From a virus, in the IMG/VR virus record IMGVR_UViG_3300007504_000082, positions 1-20,927 of that record: a DNA stretch of 20,927 nucleotides, one strand, 5' to 3'. Shown piece after piece: positions 12,573-20,150 of the stretch; within the stretch, counting starts at the first letter, position 1; every line of letters starts with the position of its first letter. Made by a program: the position numbers and the translations under genes. The notes under the pieces are model-generated. The model saw only the letters and a program-made list of their open reading frames with translations, was not told where the DNA came from and did not search any database.

Positions 12573-12800
12573 ATGTGTATGTCAGCACCAAAACAACAAG
12601 CCGCTCCAATTCAAAGAGCACCTGCTCAGGTTGCTTCAAGAATGGAAGAAGTTGTAGAGAAGCCGATAGAGTTGGTAACAGCCGATAAAGATATTAAGAA
12701 GAAAAAGAAATTAGCTTCTAAATCAGGTACAACAGCTTTACAAACTGGCTTAGGAATCAATACGACTGGTTCAAGTTCAGGCGTATCTTACTCAGCATAA
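12573..12800 (+). CDS. Small Ala/Pro/Ser-rich protein before portal (possible T7 gp7.3-like virion protein)
   Basis: A 75-residue low-complexity protein. The N-terminus is Pro/Gln/Ala-rich (MCMSAPKQQAAPIQRAPAQV), a central acidic/lysine segment includes KDIKKKKKLASKSG, and the end is Gly/Ser/Thr-rich (TGLGINTTGSSSGVSYSA). T7 gp7.3 lies in a similar place and has the same kind of composition (basic middle, Gly/Ser-rich end). Virion association is an inference by position and composition. It ends nine bases before the portal start. Confidence 0.6.
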   Translation: MCMSAPKQQAAPIQRAPAQVASRMEEVVEKPIELVTADKDIKKKKKLASKSGTTALQTGLGINTTGSSSGVSYSA

Positions 12801-12809
12801 AGGATATAA

Positions 12810-14387
12810 ATGGCAACTAAAAAGAGCAACGAAACAATGCTACAGGTAAACCCTACAGCAAAAGAACGATATTTAAAATTAAAAGACAAGAGAGAAATGT
12901 TCGTTGATAGAGCTCAAGAGTGTAGTGAACTTACAATATCTTCTTTAATCCCAACAGACGGACACAATCATTCCGCAAAAATATACAATCCCTTCCAATC
13001 GGTAGGAGCTAGAGGTGTAAACAACTTAGCCTCTAAGTTACTTCTTTTATTACTCCCACCAAATTCCCCATTTTTTAGACTAGCAGTTAGCGGAAAAACA
13101 AAAGAAGAACTTGACCAAAATAAAGAGATGAAATCTGAAATAGAAAAATCTCTAGCAAATATTGAGAGAGAAGTTTCTAAAAAGATTGAAGAGTTAGCTT
13201 TAAGAGTTAGTGTATTTGAAGCTCTTAAACATTTAATAGTATCAGGAAATGTATTAACTTATCTTCCTAAAAAAGGAACGATGAGAGTATTTCCTATTAC
13301 TCATTATGTATGTAATAGAGATGCGTCAGGAAACATATTAGAAATAGTTATTAAAGAAAGTATTAGTCCTTTAAGTTTAGATTCAGAAGTTAGAAATATA
13401 GTAGTTCAAGATGCTGACTATAAAAAAGATGAAGATGTAGAATTGTATACACATATTTATAAATTAGAAAATGATAAATTTTATATTTGTCAAGAAGTAA
13501 ATGGAATTAAACTTCCTGATTCAATCGGTTCATATCCTAAAGACCAACTTCCTTACTCAGCTTTAAGAATGGTTAGAATTGATGGTGAAGATTACGGAAG
13601 AGGTTATGTAGAAGAATTTTTAGGAGACCTTAAATCATTAGAAGGATTGTCTCAGGCACTTGTTGAAAGTGCGGCGGCTTCTTCTAAAGTAGTATTTATG
13701 GTAAGACCTAATTCTGTAACTAAGAAAAGAGATTTAGCTTTAACTAGAAATGGTGATATTATCACTGGTTCAGAAGAAGATGTATCTGTATTACAAGCAC
13801 AGAAACAATATGATTTACAAGTAGTAGAAAGAAGTATAGCAAAATTAGAAGAAAGAATGTCTTATGCTTTCTTATTACATACAGCAATTCAAAGAGATGC
13901 TGAAAGAGTTACAGCTCAAGAGATTAGATATATGGCTGAGCAATTAGAAACAGCTATGGGTGGAGTATACTCATTATTATCACAAGAGTTTCAACTTCCA
14001 TTAGTTAAAATACTAATGAAACGTATGCAAGAAGCAAAAGAAATTCCACCATTACCTAAAAATTCAGTTAAACCTACAATTATTACAGGTATTGAAGCAT
14101 TAGGTAGAGGAAATGATTTACAGAAATTAAGAGAATTTGTGGCTGAGTTAGGTAATCTAGCTCAGATGAATCCACAAGTAGTTCAATCGTTAAATCCTGA
14201 TGATTTAATTAAACGTATCGCTACAAGTTTAGGAATAGAGATGGAAGGTTTGATTAAAACTCAAGAACAAATGGCGGCTGAACAACAAGCACAGCAAGAA
14301 CAGATGCAACAACAACAGATGATGCAGATGGCGGAGAAAGCTGTAGCTCCTGTGGCAAGTAATATGACTAAGCCACAACCACAATAA
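12810..14387 (+). CDS. Portal / head-tail connector protein (T7 gp8-like)
   Basis: Dodecameric portal at the capsid vertex through which DNA is packaged and ejected. It has 525 residues (T7 gp8 has 536). Characteristic blocks: TAKERYLKLKDKREMF, LTISSLIPTDGHN, YNPFQSVGARGVNNLASKL followed by LPPNSPFFRL, and SYAFLLHTAIQRDAERVTAQ, all typical of T7-type connectors. The C-terminus (about residues 485-525) is Gln/Met-rich low complexity (QAQQEQMQQQQMMQM), probably a flexible or coiled tail. AAAGGAT lies six bases before the start. Scaffold follows after 16 bases. Confidence 0.97.
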   Translation: MATKKSNETMLQVNPTAKERYLKLKDKREMFVDRAQECSELTISSLIPTDGHNHSAKIYNPFQSVGARGVNNLASKLLLLLLPPNSPFFRLAVSGKTKEELDQNKEMKSEIEKSLANIEREVSKKIEELALRVSVFEALKHLIVSGNVLTYLPKKGTMRVFPITHYVCNRDASGNILEIVIKESISPLSLDSEVRNIVVQDADYKKDEDVELYTHIYKLENDKFYICQEVNGIKLPDSIGSYPKDQLPYSALRMVRIDGEDYGRGYVEEFLGDLKSLEGLSQALVESAAASSKVVFMVRPNSVTKKRDLALTRNGDIITGSEEDVSVLQAQKQYDLQVVERSIAKLEERMSYAFLLHTAIQRDAERVTAQEIRYMAEQLETAMGGVYSLLSQEFQLPLVKILMKRMQEAKEIPPLPKNSVKPTIITGIEALGRGNDLQKLREFVAELGNLAQMNPQVVQSLNPDDLIKRIATSLGIEMEGLIKTQEQMAAEQQAQQEQMQQQQMMQMAEKAVAPVASNMTKPQPQ

Positions 14388-14403
14388 TAAAAGGAAAATA
14401 TAA

Positions 14404-15165
14404 ATGGTAGATAAAGTAGAAGTACAAAGTCCTGAAACTACTGCTGATAAACCAGTGGAAGAGAATAAGCCTACACAAAGTAAGCCTGAAGGTTTGCCTG
14501 AAAAATTCAACTCAGTTGAAGAATTAGCCAAATCGTATTCAGAGTTAGAGAAAAAACTTGGTGAGCAATCTCAACCTACTAAGGAATCAGTAGACCCAGT
14601 TTCACAGGCTGAAATAAAAAAAGAAGAACAACCTAAATCTGATTTAGATATTGCTACAAAAGCAGTAGATAGTGCAGGTTTAAATATGGATTCTCTAGCA
14701 GAAGAATATGCTAAAGATGGTAAACTTGCTGATGGTTCTTATAAATCATTAGAAAAAGCAGGAATACCTAAAGAGTATGTTGACAGATTTATTGCAGGAC
14801 AACAAGCAATAGCTGACCAACAATCAGCATCAGTTAAAAGTATGGTTGGCGGTACTGAGGCATATGATAGTATGTCTGAGTGGGCTAGTAATAATTTATC
14901 TGAAACTGAAAAACAGGCTTATAATACAGCAGTAAACAGTAAAGATTTAGAAGCTGTTAAGTTAGCTGTAGTAGGTCTTAAAGCAAGATATGCACAATCA
15001 ACTGGAAGTGAACCTAAATTAGTAGAAGGTAAAGCATCTCCTAGTGGTGAACAAGGTTTTTCATCTTGGGCTCAGGTAACACAAGCTATGTCTGACCCTA
15101 GATATGCGAAAGACCCTGCTTATCAAGCTGAAGTTAAAAATAAACTAGCAAATAGTAAGATATAA
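14404..15165 (+). CDS. Capsid assembly scaffolding protein (T7 gp9-like)
   Basis: Internal scaffold for procapsid assembly, expelled on maturation. It has 253 residues (T7 gp9 has 307). Typical composition: acidic, Glu/Lys/Ser-rich N-terminus (VEVQSPETTADKPVEENK), the motif LPEKFNSVEELAKSYSELEKKLGE (about 29-52) found in T7-type scaffolds, helical middle (AKDGKLADGSYKSLEKAG), and a C-terminal region (SWAQVTQAMSDPRY, AEVKNKL) like that which binds capsid protein. It sits between portal and major capsid, as in T7. AAAAGGAAAA precedes the start. Confidence 0.93.
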   Translation: MVDKVEVQSPETTADKPVEENKPTQSKPEGLPEKFNSVEELAKSYSELEKKLGEQSQPTKESVDPVSQAEIKKEEQPKSDLDIATKAVDSAGLNMDSLAEEYAKDGKLADGSYKSLEKAGIPKEYVDRFIAGQQAIADQQSASVKSMVGGTEAYDSMSEWASNNLSETEKQAYNTAVNSKDLEAVKLAVVGLKARYAQSTGSEPKLVEGKASPSGEQGFSSWAQVTQAMSDPRYAKDPAYQAEVKNKLANSKI

Positions 15166-15166
15166 T

Positions 15167-15232
15167 ATGAAAAAGAAAAAAAAGAAAAAAGATAAAAAGA
15201 AGAAAAAAAATAAGAAGAAAAAGAAAAGATAA
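15167..15232 (+). CDS. Poly-lysine micropeptide ORF (21 aa)
   Basis: Starts one base after the scaffold stop. Twenty-one codons: Met, seven Lys, Asp, five Lys, Asn, five Lys, Arg, then TAA; 17 of 21 residues are lysine. If translated it would be one of the most basic peptides possible and should bind nucleic acid. There is no good Shine-Dalgarno (the upstream bases are TAAGATATAAT), although close coupling to the scaffold stop could allow reinitiation. The A-rich mRNA could instead serve as an unstructured spacer, a slippage site or a translation-slowing tract. Lys codons alternate between AAA and AAG with GAT and AAT interruptions, which argues against simple homopolymer expansion. Confidence 0.4.
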   Translation: MKKKKKKKDKKKKKNKKKKKR

Positions 15233-15238
15233 AAGATA

Positions 15239-15307
15239 GTTGTGCAACGCTTATGCGTGGCAACTGCCAAGTAAATAAGTAGATTAACTTGACCTTCCTG
15301 CGGGAAG
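15239..15307 (+). promoter_or_regulatory. Capsid mRNA leader with three successive hairpins
   Basis: The 143-base gap before the capsid gene can fold into three hairpins: GTTGT...GCAAC (15239-15264) with inner ACGC-TTAT-GCGT; CAAGT...ACTTG (15268-15291, wide loop); and CTTCC-TGCG-GGAAG (15294-15307), which has a UNCG-class tetraloop (UGCG) closed by C-G. No T-run follows, so it is not an intrinsic terminator. A strong ribosome binding site, AAAGGAG (15363-15369), follows further down. Likely roles are mRNA stabilisation or a processing site upstream of the most highly expressed phage gene. No copy of the 1214/12359 element is seen here. Confidence 0.5.
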
Positions 15308-15375
15308 ACAATTTAGTATAAGAAGCTGAAAATACAAGGCTTTTATTAACTAACCATAAATCAAAGGAGATAATT

Positions 15376-16350
15376 ATGGCAAATGCAACACCAGCGAGTA
15401 TACCTCAGGTAAACTCAGCAGGAGCAGAAGACGCATTGTTTCTAAAAGTTTTTGCGGGGGAAGTTCTTACTTCTTTTGACAGAGCTTCAAAAACAGGCGG
15501 AGCAGAGATGGTTCGTTCTATCTCTAGTGGTAAGTCGGCAACCTTCCCAGTTATGGGCAGAATTGATGCGGCATATCATACAGCAGGAGCAGAAATTTTA
15601 GGCTCAACTGCTAACCACAACGAAAAGGTTATTACAATTAATGACCTTTTAACATCTTCAGTGTTTTTATCAAACATTGAGGAAGCCAAAAATCACTGGG
15701 ACGTAAGAAGTGCATACTCAGCCGAAATCGGCAGAGCTTTAGCTTTTGTTAAAGATAAGCACGTTTTACAAACTATTGGTCAAGCGGCTATAGAAACTAC
15801 ACCTAACGTAACAGGTGGAGATGTAACAACAAACATATTTGACGCTAATATAGCTTCAGCTACAGATGCAACTGCCGCTACGGCGATGATAGGTGCTATC
15901 TTTACTGCGGCTAAACAGTTAGATGCAAATTATGTTCCAAGCGAAGGCAGAAAATGCTTTCTTAGATTAGAAGAATACTACAAATTAGCAAACGCTACAA
16001 ACGTAATCAATGCTGATTTCAGTGGTAAAGGTTCAATCGCAGAAGGTAAAGTTGCAAGAGTAGCAGGGATTGATTTAATTCCAGTTCCTCATTTTGTTGA
16101 GTCAAATGTAACTTCAGGAGTAGATGCAGGTTCAGCTACAGCAGGTGGTTCAACACCTCAAGCTGTAAATTTGAGCACATTTGTAGCTCTTGTTACACAC
16201 CCTTCAGCAGTTGGTACTGTTAAACTTATGGACTTGGCTGTTGAGTCAGATTATGACATCAGACGTCAAGGTACTTTAATGGTTGCTAAGTACGCTATGG
16301 GACACGGCGTTCTAAGACCTGAAAGTGCTGTAGGAATTAAAGAAGCGTAA
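15376..16350 (+). CDS. Major capsid protein (T7 gp10-like)
   Basis: Major head protein, HK97 fold. It has 324 residues (T7 gp10A has 345). Recognisable T7-type blocks: DALFLKVFAGEVLTSFDRAS (about 19-38), VRSISSGKSATFPVMGRIDAA, HNEKVITINDLLTSSVFLSN, IGRALAFVKDKHVLQ, YVPSEGRKCFLRLEEYY, and MVAKYAMGHGVLRPESAVGI at the C-terminus. The start has an ideal AAAGGAG six bases upstream, fitting high expression. Some codons are more G/C-rich than in neighbours, as often seen for highly expressed genes. No slippery sequence suggesting a T7-like minor 10B frameshift product was seen at the 3' end. A strong terminator follows 30 bases downstream. Confidence 0.97.
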   Translation: MANATPASIPQVNSAGAEDALFLKVFAGEVLTSFDRASKTGGAEMVRSISSGKSATFPVMGRIDAAYHTAGAEILGSTANHNEKVITINDLLTSSVFLSNIEEAKNHWDVRSAYSAEIGRALAFVKDKHVLQTIGQAAIETTPNVTGGDVTTNIFDANIASATDATAATAMIGAIFTAAKQLDANYVPSEGRKCFLRLEEYYKLANATNVINADFSGKGSIAEGKVARVAGIDLIPVPHFVESNVTSGVDAGSATAGGSTPQAVNLSTFVALVTHPSAVGTVKLMDLAVESDYDIRRQGTLMVAKYAMGHGVLRPESAVGIKEA

Positions 16351-16379
16351 TAGTTTCTTTATTACAACACCAATAGATT

Positions 16380-16400
16380 AGGGGGAGAAATCCCCCTTTT
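16380..16400 (+). terminator. Intrinsic terminator after capsid gene (T-phi position)
   Basis: A GGGGGA stem, GAAA (GNRA) tetraloop and TCCCCC stem, extended by one A-T pair, are followed by TTT. The stem is 7 bp and very stable. T7 has its late terminator T-phi at the same place, after gene 10. It shares the 15-base core GGGGGAGAAATCCCC with the second terminator at 16873-16904. Confidence 0.88.
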
Positions 16401-16405
16401 CTACT

Positions 16406-16441
16406 TATAATAACTTCAAGATATGCCTAGTGGGTATCTTG
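16406..16441 (+). promoter_or_regulatory. hsp20 leader: TATAAT box and hairpin
   Basis: Just after the terminator there is a perfect TATAAT (16406-16411) without a recognisable -35, then a hairpin with 7-bp arms CAAGATA (16417-16423) and TATCTTG (16435-16441). The hairpin could protect the 5' end of an hsp20 transcript or, if a promoter lies here, act as an operator. Either way it suggests that hsp20 has its own control signals. Confidence 0.35.
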
Positions 16442-16468
16442 ATTAACTCGCCTAAGAAAGGGGGAAAT

Positions 16469-16864
16469 ATGACACTAGACTTAACACCATTCCGAGCTTT
16501 TTCGGTAGGTTTTGATGACCTATTTGATGAGCTTAGAAGTTTTAAGACAGTTGGTTATCCACCATACAATATTGAAAAAATAAAAGATGGTGAATATAAC
16601 ATTTCAATGGCTGTTGCAGGGTTTTCAAAAGATGACCTTACAATTTCTGTTAAAGAAAATGTCTTAAAAGTAAAAGGAAAGAAAGAAAGTAAAGAGAAAG
16701 ATTATCTTTACAAAGGTATTGGTGAAAGGTCTTTTGAACAATCATTTAAACTAGCTGAATTTACAGAAGTAAGTGAAGTTAAGTTAGAAGATGGTGTTCT
16801 AAATGTTTCTTTGATTCAGAATTTACCTGAAGATAAGAAAGAAAAGACAATCAAAATATCTTAA
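16469..16864 (+). CDS. Small heat shock protein, Hsp20 / alpha-crystallin family
   Basis: ATP-independent holdase chaperone. It has 131 residues from the ATG at 16469, preceded by AAGGGGG (an in-frame GTG at 16430 is rejected because it lies in the leader hairpin and has no ribosome binding site). The N-terminus MTLDLTPFRAFSVGFDDLFD resembles IbpA-type proteins. The alpha-crystallin domain runs about residues 30-115: YPPYNIEKIKDGEYNISMAV, DDLTISVKENVLKVKGK, SFEQSFKLAEF, then LEDGVLNVSL. The C-terminal KTIKIS holds an I-x-I motif used for oligomer assembly. It sits between capsid and tail genes, flanked by two like terminators, so it looks like an inserted cassette. Hsp20 is known from other marine phages; here it probably assists virion protein folding. 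Confidence 0.93.
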   Translation: MTLDLTPFRAFSVGFDDLFDELRSFKTVGYPPYNIEKIKDGEYNISMAVAGFSKDDLTISVKENVLKVKGKKESKEKDYLYKGIGERSFEQSFKLAEFTEVSEVKLEDGVLNVSLIQNLPEDKKEKTIKIS

Positions 16865-16872
16865 TAGAAAGT

Positions 16873-16904
16873 CTAGGGGGGGAGAAATCCCCTCTAGTTA
16901 ATTT
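16873..16904 (+). terminator. Second hairpin terminator, after hsp20
   Basis: Outer arms CTAG/CTAG, then a G-rich arm (16876-16882) pairing with CCCC plus TC, and a GAAA tetraloop closed by A-T; one G is bulged or the loop is wider. A weak T-rich tail (TTAATTT) follows. The core GGGGGAGAAATCCCC is identical to the terminator after the capsid gene. Confidence 0.75.
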
Positions 16905-16925
16905 AACAAGAGGATATAAACAATA

Positions 16926-17036
16926 ATGATAAATAAAATAAATGAAGTAATGTTAGAAGTGAAACACTTTTGGAGTGAACATAAAAAAGTTAGTATCGCT
17001 TTTGCAATAATTTTATTAATAGCAATAATAATATAA
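16926..17036 (+). CDS. Single-helix membrane micropeptide (36 aa)
   Basis: Thirty-six codons before the tail tube A gene, ending four bases before its ATG. The N-terminal half is charged (MINKINEVMLEVKHFWSEHKK) and the C-terminal half is an unbroken hydrophobic helix (VSIAFAIILLIAIII). AAGAGGA lies about ten bases before the start. It is probably an inner-membrane peptide with its N-terminus in the cytoplasm. A small holin-like or membrane-modifying role can be imagined, but nothing proves it. Confidence 0.6.
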   Translation: MINKINEVMLEVKHFWSEHKKVSIAFAIILLIAIII

Positions 17037-17040
17037 TATA

Positions 17041-17652
17041 ATGGCAACACAAATTACACCTACGACTGAATTACAAGCAGTTAATCAAATGTTGAGTGTT
17101 ATAGGAGAAGCTCCTGTAAACGCAATAACAGGTACAGTAACTACCGATGTATCTGTTGCTAAAAACATTTTAGATGAAACTTCTATGTCAGTTCAATCAA
17201 TGGGGTGGAATTTTAATACCCATTATGCTTATACACTAGCAAAAGATACAAACAATAAAGTACCCTTACCATCTAACTGCGTACAAGCCGATGCTTCCGC
17301 ACAATACCGAGATAGAAATTTAGTTATTCGTAATGGTTTTCTATATGATATAGCTAATCATACCGATGTATTTGGAACATCAACAACCCTACCTACTTGT
17401 GACTTAGTTCTAGTCCAACAATTTGAACAACTCCCTGAATATGCAAGACAATATATAGCAACTAAAGCCGCTAGACGTTTTGCTTCAAGATATATTGGGG
17501 ATAAAGGTATCACTGAGTTGGCAGGAAATGATGAACAAGAAGCACTAGCCGCTTTTAGACAAGCTGATAGTAGAAGTGCTGACGCTAATATATTAGAAGG
17601 TGATGCGAATACTTATTCAATCATAAACAGGACTACTAGAAGGACTTATTAA
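17041..17652 (+). CDS. Tail tubular protein A (T7 gp11-like)
   Basis: Adaptor ring of the short tail, between portal and nozzle. It has 203 residues (T7 gp11 has 196). Family blocks: LQAVNQMLSVIGEAPVNAI near the N-terminus, NILDETSMSVQSMGWNFNTH, VPLPSNCVQADAS, and LPEYARQYIATKAARRFASR with a helical acidic end. The stop overlaps the gp12-like start by one base (TAATG), the usual coupling of these two genes. Confidence 0.96.
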   Translation: MATQITPTTELQAVNQMLSVIGEAPVNAITGTVTTDVSVAKNILDETSMSVQSMGWNFNTHYAYTLAKDTNNKVPLPSNCVQADASAQYRDRNLVIRNGFLYDIANHTDVFGTSTTLPTCDLVLVQQFEQLPEYARQYIATKAARRFASRYIGDKGITELAGNDEQEALAAFRQADSRSADANILEGDANTYSIINRTTRRTY

Positions 17653-20150
17653 TGGGACAAGTGATTTCACAATCCGTACCAAATTTTCTAAATGGTATGT
17701 CTCAACAAACCCCTTCACAACGTGGAATTAATCAAGGTCAAGACCAAGTTAATTGTCAAAACAACATTGTAGATGGGTTATCAAAGAGACCACCTTTAGA
17801 ATATGTAGCTACACTAGATTCTACAAATGTATTTCCTAATACTACTAAGATATGGAGTATACAAAGAGATGCGTCAAATAGATATTTATGTGCGTTCTAT
17901 GATAATGGAGTTAAAGTTTATGATTTAGCAGGTAATGAAAAAACTGTAAGTTATCCTAATGGAAATACTTATCTTAATTCTACAAATCCTAAAAGTGATT
18001 TCCGTATGGTTAATATTGCGGATTATACTTTTGTAGTTAATAGGTCAATTACACCTGCGGCTGACAGTACAACAACTGCGGCAAAATTAGAGGAATTTCA
18101 CGTCTACTGTAAATCAACTAATTATGGTAGAGAATATAAAGTAGCATTAAAACACGAAGATTGGGCTTATGAAATAGAAGTTGTATTTCAAATACCTACA
18201 GGAAATGATGCTTCTACAGATAGTAAATATAGAGATACAAATAAGATAGTAGATATATTAATGTATGGTACTTCAAGTGCTCATTATAATTCAAGTGCCA
18301 ATGGGATTGGTTTTAAAACAGTAAGAACAGATACAGGAGCAACTTTATCTGCAACATCAGGTTTAGCAAACTTTTCAGATATAAATACTTATTTTAATTT
18401 TGAACAATTTGATTCTGTTATTTACGGAAAAATTATTAATCAAGCTAAGACTTATACATTAAGTACATCTGATGGTTCAGGTAATACTGCGATGTATGGA
18501 ATTAAAGATACAATACAAGATTTTACAAAATTACCTTACTATGGAAAAGTAGGAACTATTGTTAAAGTAACAGGTGATGAAGGAGATACTCTTTCTGATT
18601 ACTATGTTAAATTTGATGGTACAGGTGTGTGGACAGAAACTATTGCACCTGCAACAAGTGTCGGTTTAGATGATACTACAATGCCTCACGCTTTAATTAA
18701 TAATAATAATGGTACATTTACATTTAAAAAATTAGAATGGACAGATAGAGTTTGTGGTGATGCTACAGACACTAATCCTAATCCTTCATTTGTAGGTAAA
18801 ACAATACAGAATTTAACATATTATAAAAATAGATTAGGACTGTTATCAGGAGAGAATTTAATTTTAACTGAAAATGCTAGTTACTTTAATTTCTTTGCTA
18901 CAACAGTTACACAAGTTTTAGATACTGACCCTATTGATATAGCGGCTTCAGGAACACAAGTTAATACATTGAAACACTCAGTAGGATTTAATGAAACATT
19001 ATTATTATTTTCTGATACAGCTCAATATAAACTTGACCACGCAGGAGATACTATAAGTCCAACTACTGCTATCTTAAATGAAGTGTCAAGTTTTGAACAC
19101 GATGATTCAGTAACACCTATTGCGGCAGGTAAGTTTGCTTACTTTGCTCAAGCTAGAACAAACAATACTGCAATAAGAGAATATTATGCTGATGATGATA
19201 CATTAACAAATGATGGTTTAGATATTTCAGTTTCAGTACAAAGTCTAATACCTTCTAATGCTTATCAAATTGTAAGTAATACAGTTGAGGATTGTCTAGC
19301 AATTTTATGTGCAGACACAGCAGATGCACAGGTTGTACCTTATACTACAGGTTCAGATATAACAGCAACTAATGCTGATACTATGTATATTTATAAATAT
19401 TTCTTTGATGGTGGAGAGAAAGTACAAACAGCTTGGTCTAAATGGGAATTTAGTGGAGTTAAAATACTTGGTGGTATGTCGGTAGAAAGTAATATTTATT
19501 TATTTACTGCTGAAGGACAAGATACAAAATTATTTAAAATAGATTTAAGAAATTTAAAAGATTCAACATTAGGACACGGAATATACCTTGATAAAATGAC
19601 TTCAGTTACAGGTGTATATTCTAGTGTAACAGATTTAACAACTGTAACTTCTCCATATGGAGCGAAGACAGGGTTAATAGCTGTAGATAAAACTGATGGA
19701 GCAGATTATGCTTTAACATTTGTTAGTGGTTCTAACTATACATTAGAAGGAAATCATACAAACTTATGGATAGGTATTCCTTTTGAATCTAAGTATACAT
19801 TATCAACACAATACGTTAGAGAAAATACTGGTAGAGGACTTTTAGCTGTAACTACAGGTCGTTACCAAGTTAGAAATATAGCATTAACTTACGAAAATTC
19901 AGGTTTCTTCACAGCAGAAGTAACACCTGAGAATAGAAGTAAATCTACAACTGTAATGAACGGATATGTTCTAGGGACATCAGGTAGTACCATTGGGTCT
20001 GCCGCATTGTCTTCAGGAACTATTAAAGTACCAGTACAATGTAGAAATACCGATTTTACTTTTGACATTATCTCTAGTTCACACTTACCTATGTATATAG
20101 CAAGTGCTGAGGTAGAAGGTTTATACCATAACAGAGCAACAAGGATTTAA
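17652..20150 (+). CDS. Tail tubular protein B / nozzle (T7 gp12-like)
   Basis: Hexameric nozzle of the tail. It has 832 residues (T7 gp12 has 794). The N-terminus, VISQSVPNFLNGMSQQTPSQ then NCQNNIVDGLSKRPPLEYV, is a family signature. YYKNRLGLLSGENLILTENA and LKHSVGFNETLLLFSDTAQY in the middle are also typical. The rest is beta-rich and Thr/Ser/Asn-rich, as expected of a beta-propeller and fibre-binding region. Stop overlaps the next start (TAATG). No truncation seen. Confidence 0.96.
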   Translation: MGQVISQSVPNFLNGMSQQTPSQRGINQGQDQVNCQNNIVDGLSKRPPLEYVATLDSTNVFPNTTKIWSIQRDASNRYLCAFYDNGVKVYDLAGNEKTVSYPNGNTYLNSTNPKSDFRMVNIADYTFVVNRSITPAADSTTTAAKLEEFHVYCKSTNYGREYKVALKHEDWAYEIEVVFQIPTGNDASTDSKYRDTNKIVDILMYGTSSAHYNSSANGIGFKTVRTDTGATLSATSGLANFSDINTYFNFEQFDSVIYGKIINQAKTYTLSTSDGSGNTAMYGIKDTIQDFTKLPYYGKVGTIVKVTGDEGDTLSDYYVKFDGTGVWTETIAPATSVGLDDTTMPHALINNNNGTFTFKKLEWTDRVCGDATDTNPNPSFVGKTIQNLTYYKNRLGLLSGENLILTENASYFNFFATTVTQVLDTDPIDIAASGTQVNTLKHSVGFNETLLLFSDTAQYKLDHAGDTISPTTAILNEVSSFEHDDSVTPIAAGKFAYFAQARTNNTAIREYYADDDTLTNDGLDISVSVQSLIPSNAYQIVSNTVEDCLAILCADTADAQVVPYTTGSDITATNADTMYIYKYFFDGGEKVQTAWSKWEFSGVKILGGMSVESNIYLFTAEGQDTKLFKIDLRNLKDSTLGHGIYLDKMTSVTGVYSSVTDLTTVTSPYGAKTGLIAVDKTDGADYALTFVSGSNYTLEGNHTNLWIGIPFESKYTLSTQYVRENTGRGLLAVTTGRYQVRNIALTYENSGFFTAEVTPENRSKSTTVMNGYVLGTSGSTIGSAALSSGTIKVPVQCRNTDFTFDIISSSHLPMYIASAEVEGLYHNRATRI

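Noticed and set aside
14229-14531. Minus-strand Leu/His-rich open frame
   Set aside because: It is the reverse of the Gln-rich portal tail and the scaffold start; composition is an artefact of CAA/CAG repeats.
15123-15311. Minus-strand Phe/Ser-rich open frame
   Set aside because: It is the reverse of the lysine-rich tract and leader; no ribosome binding site or homology.
16300-16355. Programmed frameshift giving a minor capsid protein as in T7 10B
   Set aside because: No slippery heptamer was seen near the capsid stop, and a strong terminator follows almost directly.
16430-16468. GTG-initiated N-terminal extension of Hsp20
   Set aside because: It lies in a leader hairpin and lacks a ribosome binding site, while the ATG at 16469 has AAGGGGG directly upstream and gives a family-typical N-terminus.
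20023-20037. Further copy of the promoter-like element (TTAAAGTACCAGTAC)
   Set aside because: It lies inside the tail nozzle gene, where the codons for Lys-Val-Pro-Val explain it, and the downstream TAGAA block is not aligned. A similar Lys-Val-Pro match at 17256 is rejected for the same reason.
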